The notes beneath the pieces were generated by a model. That model was not told where the DNA came from. It saw only the letters and a program-made list of their open reading frames with translations, and ran no database searches. A program made the position numbers and the translations under genes. From Pseudocercospora fijiensis CIRAD86 (taxonomy: Eukaryota > Ascomycota > Dothideomycetes > Mycosphaerellales > Mycosphaerellaceae), in the NCBI RefSeq assembly GCF_000340215.1, contig NW_006921536.1, positions 2,009,582 through 2,073,581 of the forward strand: 64,000 nucleotides of DNA. The letters run 5' to 3'. Below are positions 34,700 through 43,528 of the stretch, in pieces; within the stretch, counting starts at the first letter, position 1; each line of letters starts with the position of its first letter.

Positions 34700-36343
34700 A
34701 AGCGGCGTTACAAATAGGTAGTGTCTTAGTATATAGTAGCATAGCAAATACTGCTAGAACTAAGGAAGGCAATTGCAGTAAGGCAGTTGTCTATTACGAT
34801 ACAATACAAGGCCGTCGTATAGTAGCAATGCCTTAGCCTTATATTCTTCCGTAATAGCTAGTTGTTTCCTAACGAAGTCCTATATAGTAGGAGGTATTAA
34901 CTCCTCGAAGTATAGCATCTCTTTAACCTTCTAATATTGCGTACGTTTGCTAATTCTATAGCTTTAAAGGTCCGCCTTATATAGTTGTCGAGCGTCGATT
35001 GTTAGTAACTTAGTTATAGTACTATATATCGTTAACTAAGGGAGGTCCTTCTTCCGGTCGTATTTAATAGCATTATAGTATCCTTCTAGTAGCAATGTAG
35101 TACGTATTTGTATAAGGACTGGATTGTTTAAACGAGCCTATATAGCCTATTTCTATAACTTGTCCGACGACTAATTCTTTAGTAAATACTAAGTCTCTTC
35201 TTGCTTATTAAGAAGCCGCAACTCCGCTTCTATTATAGTAACAACTTCTTTAACCTCTGCCTTACTCCGAGCCTAATAAATAGCTCTTTTAAATAGTCTC
35301 TAGACTATAGGGTACTTAAATTTAGGAAAGTGTCGAAGGAAGGTCTCTTTAGCGTGCCGCTAGCAGAGATATAGTCGTATTTCCTCGTCGAAGGACAGTC
35401 GAATAGCCGCTTGTTCTTATACCGAGTCGTTAGTTATAGCTAACCTCGGCTTCTAGCGAGGGCACTACTACTTTAGGACTCGGAAAGCAGCTTACTAAAG
35501 CCTCGCACGCTGTGTTTATAGCAATATATATATAGCTAGCATCTAACTTTCGAATCTATTGCGGACATATACTATAAAGAGATACTAGCCTATATTAGTA
35601 GTCTTATGCGTTACGTCGTAGAGAAATAACTAATCCTAGATTAGTCGCTACTTTGCGGTTCCTATAGCCTAGTTACGTAAGCGGGGTAGTAGTAGTAGTA
35701 CACTTACATCTCCTGCTAATCTATTATCTAACAACTGCCTCTACTAATCCGCCTGCTATATAATGCCCTTATAAAGGCGCCCTTCTATAGTTACTAATAT
35801 AGCTTTATACTATAACTAAGCGCCGTTTACTAGATTAGTTAATAGCGATAGCTCGTTATATAGGTTCTCGAGTTAGAGGGAGATATTGCCCTTCTTAGCA
35901 AAGGTTACCTTCTTCTTGTCCTTCTTCTTCGACTATTTTATTATACCTTCCTTTATACGATAGCCTCTAATAACGGCAAAGCGGTTAGTATTACGACCTT
36001 CCTTTATTAAATAGAATATATAAGCTATATTATAGTCGTATTAGTCTATTAAGTACTCGAGAACGACCTTTAAGCTATTACTAGCACCTCGTACGTCCTA
36101 CTAACTATTAGCTTCTAACTAGGCCTCTGCTATCGACTTAAGAGACAATACTACCAAACTTACTATATAATCTATCGAATAGCAATATAGCGAGCCCGCC
36201 TCGGTACTAGAATCGGGGGACGAAGAAGCGACCTTATATATATAAGGCTCCTTATACTGTTTCGAGCGATATATAGCAATTACTATACATATCGCATTAT
36301 ACCCTTCCTTATAGAACTCTACCTTCCGAATACTATCTAGCAA
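34700..36343 (-). pseudogene. MULE-like transposase remnant
   Basis: An open stretch at 36119-36343 (MLDSIRKVEFYKEGYNAICI) leads into a single minus-strand frame with TAG/TAA interruptions. Near 35590-35640 it reads FLYDVTHKTTNIG, and about 60 residues later AITNDSV, matching in spacing the first two acidic blocks of fungal MULE transposases (the second as ND where DD is expected, a G-to-A effect). Downstream sequence is Lys/Arg-rich, then a possible CNC motif near 34760 where a SWIM-type zinc finger would be. The family call rests on motif resemblance only. Confidence 0.55.
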
Positions 36344-36570
36344 CTCGCGTAGCCGATTAGTATCCTACCGATAACGACAATAGTATATTATTCGCTATAT
36401 TAAGCTATCCTTATGCCTCTCCTATAGCTTCTAGTACTAGAAGTTGCTAGCAAATAGCTATACCTTGTTGTATTTGTCTATATCTAAGAATAGGCTATTT
36501 AAAGGTAGATTAAAGAGCTAAGAACGTAGTAATATATTAAGGCAAGAGGGGATTAAATAAGCTATTATAA

Positions 36571-36678
36571 AGAGCGTAGATTAAAGAGCGTAGATTAAAG
36601 AGCGTAGATTAAAGAGCGTAGATTAAAGAGCGTAGATTAAAGAGCGTAGATTAAAGAGCGTAGATTAAAGAGCGTAGA
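36571..36678. repeat. 14-bp tandem repeat, about 7.7 copies
   Basis: AGAGCGTAGATTAA repeats without error seven times from 36571, plus a partial eighth copy. The perfect homogeneity inside heavily mutated DNA implies recent expansion. Confidence 0.95.
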
Positions 36679-37087
36679 ATTTGCCTACCTAACTGCTAAT
36701 AACACCTTTTATATAGCTATATAGCTGTTTCTTCGTCGATATAACGACTAACTACTACGATATAAAGTTGGCGACTGACGAGTCCTCGGCATGCCCGATT
36801 TAGCTAGCAAAACCGGCTATATCTCGATCTAATTATCGACTCTACCACCACCGAGTATGTCCGTAAAATGTGAGCAATCGACAACAACCCTGCACGCTAA
36901 AAGTCTGCTACATCCAACACCATCTGCCTACGCTTCTTTCGCATCTCTCCGCTGGTACAGATAGATGTAACTTACACTTGTCTTGCAGTCTTGGTAGATT
37001 GTTGGTATCATCAGCCTCGCGAATCAGATCGCCGCCCCCAGCATTGCATATTCTGCTGCACCCATCGCACGACATCGACTCTGCGAA

Positions 37088-38277
37088 TCACAACGTCTCC
37101 TCCAGCAGCACATGGCTCGTCCAGCCCATAGCACGAACGTAGATCTTACAGCTCTCGAGGAGCCTCCCTTTCACACCGCCCGTACCTCTTGATGCTTCAT
37201 TGGGCTGTGTGTACACATCTTGCCCCTTGAACGCGCCGATACAGGTATTGAACTCGAGTGGTTTGACCGCACGCCAGATTTTGACGATGTCGTCCGGGTG
37301 AAGAGGAACGCGGTTCGGTATGCTGCGGTCCAGTCAGCTGGATCGACACAGAGATAAGAGACTTAGCAGAAATGACAACAGAAGATCCAGATGGGTGGGG
37401 CAAAGCACCTACAATGAAATTCTCACAGACGTCGGGTGTTTTGAGGAGACGTCTTGCTAAGGTGAAACTAGACCACCATCATCCTAGCCAAGCGCTGTTG
37501 GAGATGGTACTGCTCACCTCCAGAAGAACGTGAAACTGAACACTCCATCTTTGCCCGGCACAGGATTTGTAGCACTCGGGCTCGTAAAGATCGTGTCCGC
37601 GATAAACAGAGTCTTCTTCCAATGTAACAGAAGGCTACCAGGGAAATGGCCTCCAGCCAGAATCGCAGTCGCGCCAGATCCGGGCAAAACGTCCGTATAG
37701 GTCTCCGCCAGAAATCGAATACCCGCGCCAGGAGAGTCTGCCCGCTCAAGCCATATCTTGTCAGGTTCGCCGACATAGACCGGACACTGGAAGTGCGAGA
37801 CCCTTCGGACCAAGTCGAATAGTAATGAGGGTGGCTTATGACGATGCACGCCAGTCCACCTAAAGAGACGATCTTGTCTATGGTGCCTTGATCAAGGTAT
37901 GTGATTAGGTCCCAGAGGATATTTCCAGCTGGAGTCTGGATCAGTTCGGCGCGTTCACCGATCGCGAACTGGACAGCGAGTCAACACCAATTCCTCTCAA
38001 CACGCTGCTAGAAATGACTTACGGGTGGATAAGTCTTCACACTCCAGATCTTTGGATTTTGCTTGTCTTGCCACCATTCATTCCTATGGCCTTGCTCCTC
38101 CAGCTTTCCCAAAGTTGTAAAGACCTGCCCTTCAGCAGGAACATATTGTCTTGGATCATCACATATCTTGCATTCATCTTTGCCCGAATCCGCAGTCACG
38201 TCATACTGAGCGCCACACTCGTTGCAAATGAGCAAGTCGTCGGACGTGCGCAAAGTATAGGAAGTGTTTCCGCTCAT
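37088..38277 (-). pseudogene. zinc-ribbon plus metallo-beta-lactamase-fold hydrolase, with 1-nt frameshift
   Basis: Exons, in transcription order: 38023-38277, 37518-37968 and 37088-37322. Introns are 54 bp (GTAAGT) and 195 bp (GTGAGC). The N-terminus has a zinc-ribbon-like pair ICNECG ... CKICDDPRQYVP. Then come GNILWDLITYLD and VISHPHYYSTW, the MBL metal-binding HxH block in the form HPHYY used by this fungal family, AGGHFPGS, IADTIF and HPDDI. Family length is about 300 aa and everything is collinear. However, exon 2 changes frame at about 37790-37793: SEGSRT is in one frame and FQCPVYVGEPDKIW in the next, so one base appears missing (total 941 nt). Either the gene is recently inactivated or the assembly has an error. 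The substrate is unknown. Confidence 0.85.
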
Positions 38278-38974
38278 GATGGTTTGTTCACCTGAACTTG
38301 CACCATGATGGACACTGGCTGGCACATGCCCTTCTGATACTTTCGAGCTATTGAGGTACAAATATGATGTCCTCCGCAAACTCTCAATCTCCGCGCAGGG
38401 CGTGTACAGCTAAGCAGAACAGCAGACCCGGAATGCTTTCATAAGACATCGCAATTGTTCCGCATACATCTACAGCAACTTTTCGATTCCTGTTTTAGCA
38501 AAAGATCAACAGTTCCAGAGATCCTTCTCCGCACAGAGGAGCTAGGAACTACTACCTGTAGTTCAGGTACTACGAGCAAAGCCAGGATGCCCTAGCGATC
38601 GCACTGCAGGCAAAGAACTCGATACATCTGCCTCACCTGACGATAGAAAATGAGAATTATTCTTATTAAGAAAGCAGCAACAACGCACCGCGCGCAAACA
38701 TGGCTCCCGCTTTGCCAACCCACGTCTCATGAGCCGAAAGGCCCGAAACGCCTCCACAGCGCCACGCATGCACAGGAACTTATTACTTGTCCTCAAAAGG
38801 AAGCTCGAGCAGTCAAAGTTTAGAGGCGTCCGGGGTGCGAGCACAGTGAATAAAGACCGACCGGCATGCTTTGCGTTATTTGGGAAAAATACAGCTGTAG
38901 TCTCGATAGTGTACATTGATGAATTCAACAATTGCATCCAGCAGTCAGACTCCTCGCCTTGTCACGTTTCTAAT
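38278..38974. other. intergenic region, no gene seen
   Basis: Lies between the MBL gene start and the 3' end of the secreted-protein gene, both on the minus strand. It should contain the MBL promoter. Short ORFs here are not supported by any recognisable protein. Confidence 0.5.
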
Positions 38975-40432
38975 CTACTGAAGACTCATGCAAGCAAAGC
39001 TCATCTTCGTGACATTGGCAGCAGTCGACTCACCGCCCCATCCCGAAGGTGCATCGAGACTCCACTCCATGTTGACGTATGGCCAGCAGATGCTGCCGTC
39101 GTTCATTGTGACCATATCTCCAGCAAAATACGTATTGTTGCTTACCACCGGGTTGCCAATTTTGGAGCCAGAGCTGTCGACGAGCTGGAAATATGACCCG
39201 CTGAGAGTTCCGCTGCAACCCATGGCGATGAAGTCGCAAGAAGGCTCGTCGATTTGCTCCCAAGTGACCAAAGCGTACTGGTCGTCGAAAACAGCGACGT
39301 GAGCATTGCTTCGATCTGGGCCTTCTGTGGGCGTGAAGCAATTGACTTGACTGTCCCCATCTGCTGCGCCAACTTCAGAGCTTGCCTGGGCTGAAACCTT
39401 GGTCTCCTTGTCTGAGAAGAGAGCGATAGCAACGCGGCGTCCATTCGTACGGTTCTGGCAGTTCGTGTATCCTTCACCCATCCACGCGTTCTCAGCGAGG
39501 TCGACTGCACCACGCGAGACCCAGGCAAAGATGTATGATGAAGAGTTGGCGAATCTTGCAAGACCAGAATACGAGCCAGACATGCCGCCCATCGCTTCAC
39601 CTCCGGCACCGTTTGTGGTGTTTTCGTTTGAGACTTTGACACCGGTGCTATGCATGCCTTGGCCGTTGGTGTTCAGCCAGATAGCACCTTGGTCCTCAGT
39701 ACAGATGCTGGCGAATGGTGCCTTTTCTGCTGCCTCGAACGCAATACTAGTGTTGTGCGAGCACCCCCAGGAGCTTGAAGCGCCATCAATGGTCTCAAGT
39801 GTTCCATTGCTGTTAATGTATTGGATGCTGTCGCCGAAATGACCTTCTGCATCTCCAGTGTAATCCGTGACGACGAAGTAGGCGCCGTACAGCTCAGCCT
39901 CGTCGGACCAAACCAGATCCCCATTCATGTCAGGACTCATAGACAGACCTGCTTCCTCGTGCACACCAGGGCCAGCCACGAAGGTCTTGAAGGTCTGCTC
40001 GCCGTTGGTGTAGCGATAGATTGCAGGTACTGGAGTGCCGCTTGGGGGAGCATTTTCAACCGTGGTGGCAATCGGCTCATTTGCAAGCAGGGCGAAGCCA
40101 TCGTTATGAGCTACCAGACCCCCGGCTTCCTGAACCGCATCGACAGTTACTGCAGTTCCAGTGGCAGTGAATGCTGATGGATCGACATGCTGAACGTGGA
40201 CACCGCTGCCACTTGCATCCAGGTAGGCGACGAATCCTGTCTTGCCATCTGGAGACACAGCAAATGGCGTGCGGCGATGGTGTGGAAGTCCAGTCCAATA
40301 AGCCTCCTTGATAGGATTGGAATTCGCGTCCAGATCAACAGCATCGACGTAGGTCTTCAGATTGAGCGAAGGATCAGCTGCAGCGACCAGCGCAGCAGCA
40401 GACATAAGGAACGAAGCGGCACGCAATGCCAT
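38975..40432 (-). CDS. secreted protein of unknown family
   Basis: Uninterrupted 485-residue ORF from ATG at 40432. Residues 1-19 (MALRAASFLMSAAALVAAA) are a typical signal peptide, so it is probably secreted or wall-associated. The mature part is acidic, with many potential N-glycosylation sites (NGT, NHT-type, NTS, NNT). Repeating short strands such as TPFAVSPDGKTGFVAYLD, EEAGLSMSPDMNGDLVW and DQYALVTWEQI suggest a beta-propeller or similar all-beta fold (inference). Eight or more Cys, including SCDFIAMGCSG, could form disulfides. I do not recognise a catalytic motif. A GTGAGT near the 3' end could be used as an intron donor, changing only the last residues. Confidence 0.88.
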   Translation of the reverse strand: MALRAASFLMSAAALVAAADPSLNLKTYVDAVDLDANSNPIKEAYWTGLPHHRRTPFAVSPDGKTGFVAYLDASGSGVHVQHVDPSAFTATGTAVTVDAVQEAGGLVAHNDGFALLANEPIATTVENAPPSGTPVPAIYRYTNGEQTFKTFVAGPGVHEEAGLSMSPDMNGDLVWSDEAELYGAYFVVTDYTGDAEGHFGDSIQYINSNGTLETIDGASSSWGCSHNTSIAFEAAEKAPFASICTEDQGAIWLNTNGQGMHSTGVKVSNENTTNGAGGEAMGGMSGSYSGLARFANSSSYIFAWVSRGAVDLAENAWMGEGYTNCQNRTNGRRVAIALFSDKETKVSAQASSEVGAADGDSQVNCFTPTEGPDRSNAHVAVFDDQYALVTWEQIDEPSCDFIAMGCSGTLSGSYFQLVDSSGSKIGNPVVSNNTYFAGDMVTMNDGSICWPYVNMEWSLDAPSGWGGESTAANVTKMSFACMSLQ

Positions 40433-42007
40433 TGTGAAAAGAATGAAAAACTGGGCTTAGAACTTTTGTGAATGCGCGACTCACATCTCGTCTGAAAGGC
40501 GGATACATGCTATTTGAATTGCCATGCGCGGCCGCACGGTAGACTTGGCATTCAGGAAAACATGAGTGAGTCGGCTCGAAATATAGACGTCGTCCTGCCA
40601 GGCAATATGAATGAAACGCAATGGTCCAGTGTTGAGGATAGGACACTAGCGATGGTTCCAGACGGCTAGAGAGCCACGTGCGGTGGCGGCCGACACAAAA
40701 CGCGTGATGTTGATGAACATGGTGCGATCCTTCGTATTGCTGTCAGGCGATACGGGCGGAAAAGTAGGACGTGGTTGTCAATGTGTATGTGCAACGAGAG
40801 AGAAGCAGGAGTGCATGAGTGAACGAACAGTGCCAAGCGAGACTTTGGCTAGCGCCAACCAATATCGAACCAATTGTGAGCGATCAAGTAAGCTCTGCGG
40901 CTCTTACCGAACTTGCCATCTTGATCTCGAACATCACTCGGAGAGCATTGGGTTTGAACGATTGTGGATGTAGCGCACCACAGGCAGTGAAAATGGTCAT
41001 CAACCCGACATATCTCGCGCAGCGCACGCGCTCGTGTATGCTGATGCCATGAACAGTTGTGAAAGGGCCACAGACTGACCAGAGAGCAGCCAAAACCTGG
41101 GCCGATGCGAAGACAAGAGTGCTGGCCAGCTACCGAGACTGGCTGAGAGCGGTACGTACAGAAAGCAGTCCGCTGTGGAGTGACATGAATATTTGGATCA
41201 CAAAGAGCTGGGCGGAGAATGGTCTGGTACAAGAGGCGGGAGGCGGGGCGCATGGACGTGCGGGATCAAGACGACAAAACGGCAGGAGGGAAAAGCTGGT
41301 GAAGATTGCCATGGCCACAAGACAATGATCGATACGCTTCAATATTTTCCGGAGCCACAGCTGACCTATGTTCACTCCCGCAGGCTCCGGAAGTCCAGAC
41401 TATGTACTCCCTGAATATGCCAGTAAGCGCGATACGGACCAAGATACGACAAGAATACGAAAGACATAGATACGTCAGCCAACTGAAAACGGTGGACGTG
41501 CTACTATTCAACAGCCACTCGGAATTTCAGGTACGTCAGCAATTCCTCAAGGCACCTAGAAGCCCTGTAACGCAGACGTGGAAATGAGCGTAGAGCCAGC
41601 TCTGACATTTTCTCGCAGGAGACACTCAATTTCTGGAAGCAACTTACACACGTCCTCAAATACTTCCGCGCAGAAGAAGAGCCGAAAGCGAGATTACCGA
41701 AGAACTTCATCCAAGGTTTCATTGAGGGCAGGAACTAGGACACGAGCGCAGGCGCGGTGAGGCTGTGGCATTCTGTACATATCATACCCTTAGGACGAGA
41801 GCTGCTACAATTAGGGCAATGCTCGTGCGAATGTCATGATTTATGGAAATCGTAGTGTCCCGCGCACAACGACGGAGATTTCACTGACATACAGCAGTCA
41901 CAGCGACCATCTTTCGGCAATGCTCGCTCCCAGGCCACGTGCGAAGAGTTTCCCAAAAGATAAGCCTCAGACGATTGACAGAAGACGTTCCAGGAAACTC
42001 GAACATC
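40433..42007. other. intergenic region, no supported gene
   Basis: Upstream flank of the secreted-protein gene. ORFs up to about 134 codons exist on both strands, but none reads as a protein family and they overlap each other in several frames. Confidence 0.45.
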
Positions 42008-42490
42008 TCAACCCTCCAAATCCTCATACAACGCAAACCTCAAATCCCCCTCCTCCAAAATCCCCAATCGACTTCGAATCCGACTCAACGGCACATCTCT
42101 CAAATCATCCTCAATCACCGTCTCAATCACACATCCACGCACAATCGCCACACGCGAATTCCCACCAGAAGATACAGAATCCACGAGATCCGCGATCGTA
42201 AAATTCGGCACATGGACCCAATACCAGATGCTTTCTTGTTGACGTCGTACATAGATCTGATGAAATGTTCTAGGCAGGAGGATGGGACTGTTGGTGGAAA
42301 GTGGAGAGTCTGGGTTTCGGTGGTGGGGTGTGAGTGCGAGAGAGATTTTGGCGCTGGTGTGAGGGAATGGATGTTCGGTGAGGAGTTTTGGAGGTGGTGG
42401 GTTGGGGTCGGAGTTGGAGAGGAGGCCTTCTTGTGCGGTTTGCTTCACCGAACGGTGAGGATCAGAGGTGAGGCGGATTGTGTGGGACAT
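42008..42490 (-). CDS. hypothetical protein, about 160 aa
   Basis: The frame runs from 42601, with ATGs at 42601 and 42490; I prefer 42490 (MSHTIRLTSDPHRSV) because the extension upstream looks like leader. The central part is Pro/Ser-rich and polar. The C-terminal half reads like a folded domain: SIWYWVHVPNFTIADLVDS, then VAIVRGCVIETVIEDDL and ILEEGDLRFALYEDLEG. Amino acid usage is sensible for a real protein in this frame only. No known family recognised, no signal peptide or membrane segment. Confidence 0.5.
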   Translation of the reverse strand: MSHTIRLTSDPHRSVKQTAQEGLLSNSDPNPPPPKLLTEHPFPHTSAKISLALTPHHRNPDSPLSTNSPILLPRTFHQIYVRRQQESIWYWVHVPNFTIADLVDSVSSGGNSRVAIVRGCVIETVIEDDLRDVPLSRIRSRLGILEEGDLRFALYEDLEG

Positions 42491-42735
42491 TTGTGGTGGT
42501 TTGCCTTGAAGATAGTGTTCGTGCTTATTTATGGAGGGTCTCTCTCCGAGGACTACTAGTATAGCCGATCTCTGATCTATGGGATCTTGATAGAGTCGCA
42601 TCGCGGTTACGGTAGACCTCGCGATCTCGATGCGATCGATATTTGATCGAAGTTGAGAGTGTACAGGATCTCCCAGTGACTGAAAACGAACAGCCTCTTA
42701 CGAAGACCGTCCTGCTTCTAACCCGTATTGCCACA

Positions 42736-43528
42736 ATGTCTATTCCCTGGGTCTGGAACTCCAACGGTCCTTGCATTGCCCACAGACAAGCTGAATGTCA
42801 TCTTTGCGACGTTCTTGAACGCACAAGGTGGCACGAGCGTGGAAGATGTCGTGAACACGAAATCTTGCAAGCCGATCTATAATCCCACACGACTCGCCGC
42901 TCTTCTTGTGTGTAGTCCAGAACCAGACCACGACCGAGAAAGCGTTCGTGCTGCAAACGTCATGTATGTCCCAGGACTTCGCAAGCATCGATCACACGAA
43001 GCAGAGCTGCACGACACCAATAATTTACCCGGAAACGAAGAAAAATGGCAGACAGCAGCAAGACCTTCAGAAGATTTGCCAAAACGGTTCGAATCAGAAA
43101 TCGTCCGCCAGCGAGAATCCGTGCGTTCCAGACTGCGCGGCGCTTTCCACGATGGCAATCAAATCGATCCAATGTGTCGAGACATACGGCGCTCCTCCTC
43201 CCCACACCCGCCTTGCCATTTCCTTTGCACTGACACGGAACAGCATTACACAGTCTACGTTCGCGGAGCTACAGATGATTCCTGGACACCTGTAAATGTC
43301 AGCGCTTCCACGACTCTTCGAAACTTACTGAACACCTGGTCCCGTTCGCCAGAGCGTTGGATGCACTGCTCTGGAAGTGAAGGGAATATGAATTACGAAG
43401 AGCTGAGCGATGGGGTTCTGAACCGTAGTATTGGCGAGCATTTGCGAGGGCGCGGGGGGCGGTATTTTATGGTTCATGATTCTGCTTGGACGAGTAATTG
43501 GTCGCCTTTCAGCTGCGGAGGATGTTGA
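42736..43528 (+). CDS. possible hypothetical gene, structure uncertain
   Basis: An open frame covers 42728-43528, but its only early start is a TTG; the first ATG at 42736 is in another frame (MSIPWVWNSNGPCIAHRQAE), so one or more introns would be needed. The best coding signal is the C-terminal part, about 43200-43528: TVYVRGATDDSWTPVNVSAS then TLRNLLNTWSRSPERWMHCS and GEHLRGRGGRYFMVHD. The pattern of an early strand, a helix and a final strand is weakly reminiscent of a ubiquitin-like fold (speculative). Divergent from the 42008-42490 ORF. Confidence 0.35.

Larger units (their letters stand above)
33691..36840 (-). mobile_element. degenerate MULE-type DNA transposon region
   Basis: TA-rich block with a minus-strand reading of a Mutator-like transposase (see the coding remnant at 34700-36343). 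Boundaries are the composition changes at both ends; no terminal inverted repeats were recognised. A short AGT trinucleotide run occurs at about 34226-34250. Confidence 0.6.

Noticed and set aside
39142..39842. Overlapping ORFs on both strands (166 and 147 codons)
   Set aside because: Alternative-frame shadows of the 485-residue secreted protein gene.
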